A stretch of 9,365 bases of DNA from an uncultured Bacilli bacterium (lineage in GTDB: Bacteria > Bacillota_I > Bacilli_A > RF39 > UBA660): assembly GCA_910586425.1 (NCBI GenBank), contig CAJUHL010000061.1:1-9365 (forward strand), given 5' to 3'. The notes beneath the pieces are model-generated. The model was not told the origin of the DNA. It saw nothing but the letters and a program-made list of their open reading frames with translations, and did not search any database. Every line of letters begins with the position of its first letter. The stretch's first letter is position 1. The position numbers and the translations under genes were made by a program. Of the stretch, positions 1-6,695 are shown piece by piece.

Positions 1-720
1 ACGACACCATGTGCAGGAACATACAAACTAGAGGTTTGGGGAGCACAGGGTGGAGACTATGAATCCGCCAGTGGCGGTTTTGGAGGATACTCCTATGGAA
101 ATAAGGCATTATCAAATGGACAAAAACTATACGTTGGTGTTGGTGGAAAAAATGTAGAATTTAATGGTGGATCTAGCTATATGTATGGTCAGATTGGAAG
201 ATTTGGAGCCGGGGGTGGAGGAGCAACACACATTGCGACGACCAACCGAGGCGTACTAGCAAATTACAATTCCTACCGAGGCGAAGTATTAATTGTTGCA
301 GGCGGTGGAGGCGGAGCTGGTAAAGTTGATAATTTATGGGATAAAAATATATACTATTTAAAAGGAGGTTCAGGAGGTGGAACTGTTGGAGAAAGAGGAT
401 TATACCCAGTTCCATTAGAGGGTACTGTTGGAAGTTTCCCTGGATATGAGGGAACGCAATCAGGTTCAGGATTTCAGAGTGAGTATAGTGGCTCTCCTAA
501 TACCAGAAAATCTGGTTTCGGGATTGGAGGAGTTCCAAGCTTGAATAGCATATATACCGGAGGCGGAAGTGGCTGGTATGGAGGTGGAGCTGGATACCAA
601 GGCGCTAGTGGAGCAGGCGGCTCTGGATACATCGGCGGAGTCACTGGAGGTTCTATGAGCAACGGACAGCGTTATGGAAATGGCCACGTTAGAATTACTT
701 TAGTAAGTCTTTCTAATTAA
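1..720 (+). CDS. Glycine-rich (ALK/LTK-type) surface-like protein, 3' part
   Basis: The frame is open from base 1 to the TAA at 718-720, so the gene starts outside the window; an internal ATG at 181 is not its start. The visible 239 residues form one glycine-rich domain. It opens with CAGTYKLEVWGAQGG near residues 4-18, the usual entry motif of this domain type, continues with GAGGGGATHIA and LIVAGGGGGAG blocks, and closes with GSGYIGG and GNGHVRITLV. Poly-glycine runs of this kind occur in the ALK/LTK glycine-rich domain family (Pfam Gly_rich/ALK_LTK_GRD) and in bacterial surface proteins. A signal peptide or upstream repeats would lie left of the window. No anchor motif or membrane segment follows the domain. 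The family call is confident; the role (adhesion or surface display) is inference. Confidence 0.8.
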   Translation, partial: TTPCAGTYKLEVWGAQGGDYESASGGFGGYSYGNKALSNGQKLYVGVGGKNVEFNGGSSYMYGQIGRFGAGGGGATHIATTNRGVLANYNSYRGEVLIVAGGGGGAGKVDNLWDKNIYYLKGGSGGGTVGERGLYPVPLEGTVGSFPGYEGTQSGSGFQSEYSGSPNTRKSGFGIGGVPSLNSIYTGGGSGWYGGGAGYQGASGAGGSGYIGGVTGGSMSNGQRYGNGHVRITLVSLSN

Positions 721-725
721 AAAAT

Positions 726-766
726 AAACTGCTGAAAAACATATGATAACATTTCAACAGTTTTTA
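726..766 (+). terminator. Intrinsic terminator after the glycine-rich gene
   Basis: The arms 726-737 (AAACTGCTGAAA) and 752-763 (TTTCAACAGTTT) pair over 11 of 12 positions, with one C/A mismatch (732/757), and the 3' arm runs into a T stretch. The hairpin begins 5 bases after the stop codon. Confidence 0.75.
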
Positions 767-805
767 TTGTGAAAACTTATCATTGATAAAAATTTTACGA
801 AAAAG

Positions 806-858
806 ATGGTGTAATATTTTAAAATGGTGTAAAATAGGATTATAAGAATATAAGGTGG
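806..858 (+). promoter_or_regulatory. Probable promoter region and RBS of the HerA-like gene
   Basis: A -10-like TAAAAT lies at 830-835 without a convincing -35. A near-identical 12-base element, ATGGTGTAATAT and ATGGTGTAAAAT, occurs twice (806-817 and 824-835) with an 18-base period, so the second copy contains the -10. AAGGTGG at 852-858 is the ribosome site, 4 bases from the ATG at 863. Confidence 0.45.
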
Positions 859-862
859 TCAT

Positions 863-2611
863 ATGTTAGGAAAAATTATTTATATCAGTGATAATATGGC
901 TCATGTACAGATGAGTTCGAATGTCCAACTTACAACCAATTTGATTAACTTTTATGTAGTTTTAGAAGATGAACAGCATAAGATTGTAGGAGAAATTCAG
1001 GATTTGAGTGAAAATATCATCAAAATTCACTTTTTGGGAGAATTATATTCCAATCGATTTATTCCAGGAGTACTTCAAAAACCTAGCTTTTCTGCGAATG
1101 TACGTATGATTACAAAAGAAGAAATGAATTTGTTGGTCGGAACAGAAGAGGAAGGCACATTGTACATTGGATTATCCCCACTTTATCGGTATCCCATTTA
1201 TGTAGATATAAATGATTTATTTAGCAATCATATGGCAATTTTTGGAAATACAGGAAGTGGTAAATCTTATGGGGTTGCTAGACTATTACAAAATGTATTT
1301 TCTAAATCTAGAATTCAACCAGTTCACTCTAATTTCTTTCTCTTTGATAGCTATGGTGAATATCATAATGCCTTCCAAAATATAAACAAAATTAATCCAA
1401 ATTATAATTTTAAATATTATACAACCAATATGCATGATAAAGAAGGAAGTATTTTACACATTCCTTTATGGCTACTAGGAATAGATGATATGGCTTTGTT
1501 ACTTTCTGCAGAAACCCATTCTCAACTCACTATAATTGAAAAAATGTTGAGGTTGGTTGCTATTTTTGCGGAATCCAATGAACAAGCAATTCGATATAAA
1601 AATCACATGATTGCCAAAGCCATTATGTCCATTTTATATACCAGTCAATCTTCTCCCGCCAAACGTGATGATATTTTCTCTTTATTGGCAACTTGTTCTA
1701 CGCCATCTTTTCATTTAGAAGCACCAGTACAAGGTGTTGGCTATACCCGTAAATTCAGAGAATGTTTTATAATTGATAAAGAAGGCCAATTTGTAGAAAG
1801 CATTTTGGTGACAAAATATATTGCAAGTTTTATTGATGGATCTTTGGATAAATATGAAGCAACTAGTAAACAATTTTATACATTAGATGATATGGAAAAA
1901 GCCCTTAATTTTACATTGATTTCAGAAGGTCTTTTGCGAAACGATAAATTGTATCATGAAGCCATCACATTAAAGGTGAGATTACATAATTTGACCATTG
2001 GAGAAAATGCAAAGTATTTTTCTTATCCAGCCTATTGTACAGTAGATCAATTTATTTCTAGTTTAGTGGCTGGACCAAATGGAACAAAAGCACAAATTGT
2101 CAACTTTAATTTAGAAGATATTGATGATTCCATTGCGAAAGTAATTACAAAAATTATGACCAAAATGTTGTTTGAATTTGTGAAGCGCTTAAAGGATAGA
2201 GCATCGATACCGTTTCATATATTTCTAGAAGAAGCTCATCGATATGTTCAACAGGATTCAGATCAATATTTACTTGGGTACAATATTTTTGAACGTGTTG
2301 CCAAAGAGGGAAGAAAATATGGTCTTATTTTAAATCTGATTTCCCAACGACCTGTTGAAATTTCTGATACTGTAATTTCTCAATGTACGAATTTTGTTAT
2401 ATATAAAATGAATCATCCAAAGGATTTAGAGTACATTAAAAAAATGTTGCCTCAAATTAGTGCAGAAATTATTGATAAACAGAAAAGCTTACAACCAGGA
2501 ACTTGTGTTGCTTTTGGGAAAGCTTTTCGTGTTCCAATGATTATTAAAATGGATTTACCAATCCCAGAGCCTTGTAGTAGTAACTGTGATGTAGTAATGA
2601 GATGGAAATGA
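863..2611 (+). CDS. HerA-like (DUF87) ATPase / DNA translocase
   Basis: This 582-residue protein is a FtsK/HerA-superfamily P-loop ATPase. Residues 1 to about 100 are beta-rich and fit the HAS-barrel domain that precedes the ATPase core in HerA. Walker A is GNTGSGKS at 128-135. The Walker B/catalytic segment is HIFLEEAH, with E456-E457-A-H459. ISQRP at about 493-497, followed by the VISQCTNFVIYKMNHPKDLEYI stretch, is the typical HerA C-terminal signature that supplies the arginine finger and sensor. HerA proteins are hexameric motors that move double-stranded DNA, often with the NurA nuclease or with effectors such as Sir2 or DUF4297 proteins in defence systems. No such partner lies beside it here: the left neighbour is a surface-like protein and the right neighbour is ffh. 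The start at 863 has the AAGGTGG ribosome site. The family call is firm; the cellular role is open. Confidence 0.85.
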   Translation: MLGKIIYISDNMAHVQMSSNVQLTTNLINFYVVLEDEQHKIVGEIQDLSENIIKIHFLGELYSNRFIPGVLQKPSFSANVRMITKEEMNLLVGTEEEGTLYIGLSPLYRYPIYVDINDLFSNHMAIFGNTGSGKSYGVARLLQNVFSKSRIQPVHSNFFLFDSYGEYHNAFQNINKINPNYNFKYYTTNMHDKEGSILHIPLWLLGIDDMALLLSAETHSQLTIIEKMLRLVAIFAESNEQAIRYKNHMIAKAIMSILYTSQSSPAKRDDIFSLLATCSTPSFHLEAPVQGVGYTRKFRECFIIDKEGQFVESILVTKYIASFIDGSLDKYEATSKQFYTLDDMEKALNFTLISEGLLRNDKLYHEAITLKVRLHNLTIGENAKYFSYPAYCTVDQFISSLVAGPNGTKAQIVNFNLEDIDDSIAKVITKIMTKMLFEFVKRLKDRASIPFHIFLEEAHRYVQQDSDQYLLGYNIFERVAKEGRKYGLILNLISQRPVEISDTVISQCTNFVIYKMNHPKDLEYIKKMLPQISAEIIDKQKSLQPGTCVAFGKAFRVPMIIKMDLPIPEPCSSNCDVVMRWK

Positions 2612-2617
2612 AAAAAT

Positions 2618-2642
2618 AGTGAAAATAATTCGCTTTTTTTTT
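2618..2642 (+). terminator. Weak intrinsic terminator after the HerA-like gene
   Basis: AGTGAA (2618-2623) pairs with TTCGCT (2629-2634), including one G-T wobble, around the loop AATAA; nine T residues follow (2634-2642). The stem is short, so termination may be partial. The T-run also lies inside the predicted ffh promoter. Confidence 0.5.
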
Positions 2643-2670
2643 ATTTTTCATATATAATGTTACTGGTGAT
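2629..2670 (+). promoter_or_regulatory. ffh promoter and RBS
   Basis: A perfect -10 TATAAT lies at 2653-2658, with only a poor -35 candidate (TTCGCT, 2629-2634, 18-base spacer). The start of transcription would fall near 2665, giving a leader of about 9 nt. GGTGAT (2665-2670) matches the 3' end of the anti-Shine-Dalgarno complement GGAGGTGAT and lies 3 bases before the ATG. Confidence 0.5.
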
Positions 2671-2673
2671 AAT

Positions 2674-3981
2674 ATGTTTGAAAATTTAGGAGAACGTTTA
2701 CAAAATGTAATGAGTAAAATAAAAGGATATGGAAAAATTACGGAAAGTAACATTGGTGAAATGACAAGGGAAATTCGTCTGGCACTATTAGAAGCAGATG
2801 TTAATTATAAGGTAGTAAAAGAATTCATTAATAACGTAAAAGAAAAAGCTTTGGGAGAAGAGGTTGCTGCCTCTTTAAAACCAGGTGAGGTTTTTGTCAA
2901 GATTGTAAAGGATGAATTGGTTGAATTATTGGGTGGCGAAAAACAGGAACTTTCTCTAACAGGAACTCCAGCTATTTTAATGTTGGTGGGATTGCAAGGA
3001 AGTGGGAAAACTACAACTATCGCAAAACTTGCAAATCATTTGAGAAAAAAGCATAAGAAAAAACCATTATTGGTAGCTTGTGATGTGTATAGACCTGCAG
3101 CCATTGAACAATTGAAACAATTGGGAAAAGAACTTGGAATTCCAGTGTATGAAGAGGGGAAAGGTAATCCTGTTACAATTGCTCAAAATGCAATTACATA
3201 TGCGAAAGAAAATGGACATGACTATGTATTGATTGATACAGCAGGACGGTTACACATTGATGAGGAACTTATGTTAGAACTTAAAAATATCTGTGATGCC
3301 ACTCATCCGAATGAAGTACTACTTGTTATTGATAGTATGACAGGTCAAGATGCCATTAATGTCATTGAGGGATTTCATCAAGAATTAAGTTTAACAGGAG
3401 CGATTTTAACCAAATTAGATGGAGATACACGTGGCGGAGCAGCTTTATCCATTCGCCATTTGACACATGTTCCAATTAAATTTATTGGTGTTAGTGAGAA
3501 GATGGATGGATTAGAGGAATTTTATCCAGACCGCATGGCAACTCGTATTTTAGGTATGGGCGATTTAATGTCAATCGTTGAAAAAGCAGAACAGGTAATT
3601 GATGAAGAAGCAGCCATCAAAGCTGCCAAAAAAATGCAAAAAGGTAATTTTGATTTGGAAGATTTTTTAGAGCAATTAAATCAAATTAAAAAATTGGGAC
3701 CACTGGAAAATTTATTAAAAATGATTCCTGGTGCCTCTAAATTGGGACTCAATAAAATTCAAATTCATCCCAAAGATATGGCACATTTGGAAGCTATTAT
3801 TCAGTCTATGACCAAAGAAGAACGGAAAGATCCTTCTATCATAAAGGCTTCTAGAAAGATAAGAATCGCAACTGGTTCTGGAAGAACAGTAGAAGAAGTC
3901 AATCGATTATTGAAACAATTTGAACAAATGAAAGTAATGATGAAACAATTCAAAAATGGAAAAATGAAAATGCCTTTTTAA
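2674..3981 (+). CDS. ffh: Signal recognition particle protein Ffh (SRP54)
   Basis: This GTPase binds SRP RNA and signal sequences and delivers ribosome-nascent chain complexes to FtsY at the membrane. At 435 residues it has full family length. The N domain covers about residues 1-95. The G domain carries G1 GLQGSGKT (106-113), the DVYRPAA motif (137-143), G3 DTAGR (188-192), G4 TKLDG (246-250) and G5 GVSEK (272-276). The methionine-rich M domain holds the RNA-binding SRKIRIATGSG segment (393-403) and ends in a Met/Lys tail. The usual G5 is G(T/V)GEK, so serine replaces a glycine here. The gene has its own -10 and terminator. Frequent neighbours such as ylxM or rpsP are not adjacent. Confidence 0.97.
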   Translation: MFENLGERLQNVMSKIKGYGKITESNIGEMTREIRLALLEADVNYKVVKEFINNVKEKALGEEVAASLKPGEVFVKIVKDELVELLGGEKQELSLTGTPAILMLVGLQGSGKTTTIAKLANHLRKKHKKKPLLVACDVYRPAAIEQLKQLGKELGIPVYEEGKGNPVTIAQNAITYAKENGHDYVLIDTAGRLHIDEELMLELKNICDATHPNEVLLVIDSMTGQDAINVIEGFHQELSLTGAILTKLDGDTRGGAALSIRHLTHVPIKFIGVSEKMDGLEEFYPDRMATRILGMGDLMSIVEKAEQVIDEEAAIKAAKKMQKGNFDLEDFLEQLNQIKKLGPLENLLKMIPGASKLGLNKIQIHPKDMAHLEAIIQSMTKEERKDPSIIKASRKIRIATGSGRTVEEVNRLLKQFEQMKVMMKQFKNGKMKMPF

Positions 3982-4010
3982 AGAGAAATCGAAATAAGAT
4001 TTCTTTTCTT
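3981..4010 (+). terminator. Intrinsic terminator of ffh
   Basis: AAGAGAAATC (3981-3990) pairs with GATTTCTTTT (3998-4007), including one G-T wobble, around a 7-base loop; further pyrimidines follow. The hairpin starts on the last base of the stop codon. Confidence 0.65.
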
Positions 4011-4053
4011 ATGGAAAATGAGGCAAATACCATATGCAAGAATGAGATAGCTT

Positions 4054-4077
4054 CATAAGATAAATTAGATAAGGGGG
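4054..4077 (+). promoter_or_regulatory. Candidate mother-cell (sigma E/K-type) -10 element and RBS of the coat gene
   Basis: CATAAGATA at 4054-4062 matches the CATANNNTA -10 pattern of mother-cell sigma factors K and E. The expected start near 4069 lies just before the ribosome site AAGGGGG (4071-4077), 8 bases from the ATG. A -35 is less clear: CATATG at 4031-4036 resembles the sigma E -35 core but the spacing (17) is longer than usual, and no good sigma A promoter is seen. Confidence 0.4.
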
Positions 4078-4085
4078 AATTAATT

Positions 4086-4388
4086 ATGTTATCAAACAGA
4101 GGATGCTGCTCATGTAGACAAAATGGTTTTGGAATGCAACCAATGCCTTATGGAAACCAAATGGGCGCTATGCAACCAATGATGGAAGGGCAAGTAGTTG
4201 AACCAACAATTACTCAATGCCAAGAAAGAGAATTCTATCATGAAGTACCACATGTATGTCCAATTCATACACATACCATCAATCGTCACATCTATAAACA
4301 TACTTATACACCACAATATTCTTGTTCTGAAGAAAATCAAGTATGCAATATAGATTGTGGAAAATGCTCTGGTTTCCTAGCAAGATAA
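4086..4388 (+). CDS. CotD-like inner spore coat protein
   Basis: This 100-residue protein has nine cysteines (7, 8, 10, 45, 58, 80, 87, 91, 94) and a histidine-rich core. Its N-terminal third is rich in Met, Gln and Gly (residues 12-34). The core EVPHVCPIHTHTINRHIYKH (53-72), with a following aromatic/Pro stretch, resembles the vphihPsHtt-n-h-ykh pattern of the CotD family as I remember it. CotD is a mother-cell-made inner coat protein of Bacillus spores, and Cys/His-rich coat proteins can cross-link or bind metal. There is no signal peptide or membrane segment, as expected for a coat protein assembled from the mother-cell cytoplasm. The mother-cell-type -10 element upstream supports the call independently. 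It is a single-gene unit between two terminators. It could be another small Cys-rich protein, but the His spacing favours CotD. Confidence 0.7.
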   Translation: MLSNRGCCSCRQNGFGMQPMPYGNQMGAMQPMMEGQVVEPTITQCQEREFYHEVPHVCPIHTHTINRHIYKHTYTPQYSCSEENQVCNIDCGKCSGFLAR

Positions 4389-4415
4389 GCAGCTTTATGC
4401 TGTTTTTTCTTTTTA
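4387..4415 (+). terminator. Intrinsic terminator of the coat protein gene
   Basis: AAGCAGC (4387-4393) pairs with GCTGTTT (4399-4405), with one G-T wobble, around the loop TTTAT, and runs into T-rich sequence. It begins inside the stop codon. Confidence 0.75.
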
Positions 4416-4422
4416 ATAATGA

Positions 4423-4470
4423 TTGTCAAAATGAATAAAATATTGTAAAATAAGTGTCAGAAAGAGTGAT
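4423..4470 (+). promoter_or_regulatory. Promoter and RBS of the YebC-family gene
   Basis: TTGTCA (4423-4428) and TAAAAT (4446-4451) are separated by exactly 17 bases, a good sigma A promoter. Transcription would begin near 4458, giving a leader of about 16 nt. AGAGTGAT (4463-4470) is a partial match to GGAGGTGAT and sits 3 bases before the ATG. Confidence 0.65.
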
Positions 4471-4473
4471 TAG

Positions 4474-5211
4474 ATGAAATTAGAAATACAATTATTTGGA
4501 AGAGCTTATGAAGTAAGAAAAGCTAGCATTCAAAAAACAGGTGCTGCAAAAGCAAAACTATACTCTATGTATGCTAGGGAAATTTATGATGTTGCCAAAA
4601 AAGGTGGAACAGATCCAACTTCTAATGCGCCCCTGAAACGTTTGATGGAAAAGGCGAAAAAAGAACAAGTTCCCGCTGATATTATTAAAAGAGCTATCGA
4701 TAAAGTGAATAGTGGTGTGGATGAAACCTATGATAAAGTAAGATATGAAATTTTTGGACCATCTGGCTCTACATTATTAGTGGATTGTTTAACAGATAAC
4801 GTGAATCGTTCAATCAGCAGTGTCAGAGCAGCTTTAAATAAATGTAAATGTAAATTGGGAGTAACAGGAAGTGTATCTTTTCAGTATGATCACTTATGCA
4901 TTGTTAGTTTTAGTGGATTAACAGAAGAGGAAACTTTAGAAGCATTGATTGAATCTGGGATTGATGTTGAGGATATCGAAACAGAAGACGATCAGATGAT
5001 TGTATATGGAAACCCACAAAATTTATATGCGATTAAAGAAACCATTCAAGCTAAAGTCCCAGATGTGGATTTTGATATGGATGAAATTACAATGTTACCA
5101 AAGGATAAAATTACTTTGAATGGAGAAGATTTGGAAATTTTTAATCGGTTACTTACCATGTTAGAAGATATTGAGGATGTGCAAACAGTGTACCACAATG
5201 TGAATTTGTAA
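4474..5211 (+). CDS. YebC/PmpR family protein (YeeN-type)
   Basis: The protein has 245 residues. Residues 9 to about 90 match the YebC/DUF28 N-terminal region: GRAYEVRKASIQKTGAAKAK, an EIYDVAKKGG helix, and KRLMEKAKKEQVPADIIKRAIDK. YEIFGPSGSTLLVDCLTDNVNR and GVTGSVSFQY follow, and the end (EDLEIFNRLLTMLEDIEDVQTVYHNV) is the usual C-terminus. YebC proteins are described as DNA-binding regulators and more recently as factors that relieve ribosome stalling at proline-rich stretches; which applies here is unknown. Family members usually begin Met-Gly-Arg. Here the matching position is Phe-Gly-Arg (F8), preceded by an eight-residue extension MKLEIQLF, and no in-frame start codon exists at the usual place. 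The gene has its own promoter; no clear terminator follows. Confidence 0.9.
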   Translation: MKLEIQLFGRAYEVRKASIQKTGAAKAKLYSMYAREIYDVAKKGGTDPTSNAPLKRLMEKAKKEQVPADIIKRAIDKVNSGVDETYDKVRYEIFGPSGSTLLVDCLTDNVNRSISSVRAALNKCKCKLGVTGSVSFQYDHLCIVSFSGLTEEETLEALIESGIDVEDIETEDDQMIVYGNPQNLYAIKETIQAKVPDVDFDMDEITMLPKDKITLNGEDLEIFNRLLTMLEDIEDVQTVYHNVNL

Positions 5212-5264
5212 AACATAGATTTTAAAATAAATATGATGGGAAGATAGAATAAAAAATGCTAGAA

Positions 5265-5314
5265 TTTACATTTTAGATAATGTATGTTATATTATAAACT
5301 AGTAGAATTGAGGT
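5265..5314 (+). promoter_or_regulatory. Promoter and RBS of the lysozyme-like gene
   Basis: TTTACA (5265-5270) and TATATT (5288-5293) are 17 bases apart, and TG at 5285-5286 makes the -10 an extended one. The leader would be about 20 nt. GAGGT (5310-5314) lies 6 bases before the ATG at 5321. An imperfect dyad, CTAGAAT (5259-5265) with ATTTTAG (5270-5276), overlaps the -35. Confidence 0.65.
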
Positions 5315-5320
5315 ATCTAA

Positions 5321-6298
5321 ATGGTGAAGATGAAATTATATCGTAATGATAAAACAATTACTTCGCAATCTATTCCTTTATCTCGGCAATTGTTGGAACG
5401 TTTGAAAAAGGAAAGTAGAAGAAATCAAATATTAGTTGGAATTGGTACATTAAGTTTTACAGTAGCTTTTGTTGCTTCCATTGGATTTTGTGCAGTTTCT
5501 GCAAATAATGATTTTTCAGATTCTATGGGAGTTTCAAAATTGGAACCAATTCCTGTGGTTGATCAAGTGGATGAAATTATCCCTTTTAGTGCAGAAATAG
5601 AAGAGGAAACTATTTCTGAATTAGAACCTTATTTTGAGTATTATTGCTCTGTTTATGAAATTAAGAAAGATATTGTTTATGAAAAAGCACAAGAATTAAC
5701 CGATTCTTTCACCAATACAGAATGGGTACTTCATAACAATATTCAAGGAACAAAGGTAATAAAAGAAAACAGGGTTTTTGATTCAAAAGAATTGGGTATT
5801 TTAGCATTTGTGAGACATATGAAACAAGTACCAACCGATTTTGGATTTACCAAAGAACAACTTGCAACCAATCAAACATACTGCATGGATACTACATATG
5901 AAGAATTTACAGAAGCGCATTGCTCCTTATTTCCTAACTTAAATCCTATGTTATGTCAAGCCATTCAGTATCATGAGTCAGCCCATTATACTTCGCCTGT
6001 CTTTTTCGAATATCATAATGCAGCTGGCTTGAAAGATAGTGAAACGGGAGATTATTGGCGTTTTCGAAATCCTGCAGAGAGTATTTTGGAGTTATTTTTT
6101 CAACTAGAGTACAATTATTATGTCAATAGTAATCTTCCAAATCTTTCAATTGAAGAACAAATTATTGAAATTGGTCCAAAATATTGTCCATTAGATGATG
6201 AAAAGGACACATTACGTCTTAATCCATATTGGATTGATGGTGTTACCGATATATATCATTCCTTGTTAGAACAAAAAAATGCATCTAATGTGAAATAA
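5321..6298 (+). CDS. Membrane-tethered or exported lysozyme-like protein (putative murein hydrolase)
   Basis: The protein has 325 residues. A basic N-terminal stretch (1-35) precedes one hydrophobic segment at about 36-60, so the rest should lie outside the membrane. CAVSA at 57-61 could also be a signal peptidase site, which would release it. An acidic linker (about 65-105) follows, then a region without a recognised motif. The C-terminal part looks like a lysozyme/glucosaminidase-type fold: AIQYHESAHYTS (214-225) with candidate catalytic Glu219, then HNAAGLKD (232-239), a FRNPAESILELFFQL helix (248-262), and IIEIGPKYCPLDD with NPYWIDGV (281-308). This motif order matches small bacterial GH73-like wall hydrolases. 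Five cysteines lie outside (109, 188, 201, 212, 289). Start choice: ATG 5321 has the ribosome site; Met4 is an alternative. The fold is inferred from motifs; activity and substrate are not shown. Confidence 0.6.
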   Translation: MVKMKLYRNDKTITSQSIPLSRQLLERLKKESRRNQILVGIGTLSFTVAFVASIGFCAVSANNDFSDSMGVSKLEPIPVVDQVDEIIPFSAEIEEETISELEPYFEYYCSVYEIKKDIVYEKAQELTDSFTNTEWVLHNNIQGTKVIKENRVFDSKELGILAFVRHMKQVPTDFGFTKEQLATNQTYCMDTTYEEFTEAHCSLFPNLNPMLCQAIQYHESAHYTSPVFFEYHNAAGLKDSETGDYWRFRNPAESILELFFQLEYNYYVNSNLPNLSIEEQIIEIGPKYCPLDDEKDTLRLNPYWIDGVTDIYHSLLEQKNASNVK

Positions 6299-6321
6299 AA
6301 AGAATCTGACGATTCTTTTTT
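6297..6321. terminator. Bidirectional terminator between convergent genes
   Basis: AAAAAGAATC (6297-6306) and GATTCTTTTT (6311-6320) form a perfect 10-bp stem with loop TGAC. T-runs appear 3' of the hairpin on both strands. It overlaps the stop codon of the lysozyme-like gene and lies 5 bases beyond the stop of the convergent XRE gene, so it can serve both. Confidence 0.85.
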
Positions 6322-6325
6322 GGTC

Positions 6326-6565
6326 TTATTCTTCTATTTCAAATAATTGATGAATACTAACATTTAATGCTTTTGCTAATTTTTGCATTACTAAAAGGGA
6401 TATATTTTTATACTCTTTTTTTGTTTCAATTTGCTTGATATAGGAAATACTAATATCTGCCTTTTCTGCTAGTTTTTCCTGTGTATAGTGTAATTTCTTT
6501 CTATAAAACCTAATATTATTTGCAAAAATATTATATTCTTGCATTAATTCCTTGTTTCCAATCAT
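6326..6565 (-). CDS. XRE-family helix-turn-helix regulator
   Basis: This small 79-residue protein is essentially one Cro/C1-type DNA-binding domain. Residues 14-28 are helix 1 (FANNIRFYRKKLHYT). The helix-turn-helix is TQEKLAEKADISISYIKQIE (28-47), and the closing helices contain MQKLAKALNVSIHQLFEIE (60-78). There is no effector domain, so it likely acts as a dimeric repressor. Two starts are possible. ATG at 6565 has GGTGAGG only 2 bases away. ATG at 6544 (Met8) has AAGGA 4 bases away and would give 72 residues, all of the domain included; I cannot choose with certainty. It is divergent from the XRE gene at 6696, with 130 bases between them. I found no convincing promoter on this strand. The target is unknown. 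Confidence 0.85.
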   Translation of the reverse strand: MIGNKELMQEYNIFANNIRFYRKKLHYTQEKLAEKADISISYIKQIETKKEYKNISLLVMQKLAKALNVSIHQLFEIEE

Positions 6566-6635
6566 AGCCTCACCGAATTTCCAAAATTTACCACATTTAT
6601 CTTGTCTTATTTTCTCATAGATTCTTTGAAAAAAC

Positions 6636-6666
6636 AGTACACTATTAATGTACTATATGTTATAAT
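6636..6666 (+). promoter_or_regulatory. Extended -10 promoter with an operator-like dyad
   Basis: TGTTATAAT (6658-6666) is a perfect extended -10, with no good -35. Just upstream, AGTACA (6636-6641) and TGTACT (6649-6654) form a perfect inverted repeat with a 7-base centre, covering the -35 position. This is the size and placement expected of a dimeric XRE repressor site. Autoregulation by the product of the gene at 6696, or cross-regulation by the divergent one, is inference. Confidence 0.6.
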
Positions 6667-6695
6667 AAGTGTCGTAAAGAAGTAGGAGGAGCAGT

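Noticed and set aside
173..687. Minus-strand open frames opposite the glycine-rich gene
   Set aside because: They are shadows of the GGN-rich coding strand, low in complexity, rich in Pro/Leu, and lack ribosome sites.
863..2611. A HerA-based antiphage defence system
   Set aside because: No Sir2, NurA, DUF4297 or other effector is adjacent; the neighbours are a surface-like protein and ffh.
5259..5276. Hairpin CTAGAAT/ATTTTAG as a terminator of the YebC-family gene
   Set aside because: It has no T-run after it and overlaps the -35 of the next promoter; at most it is an operator.
6575..6630. A sigma A promoter for the minus-strand XRE gene
   Set aside because: Candidate pairs such as TTTTCA with TAAGAC on the minus strand match too poorly to report as a feature.
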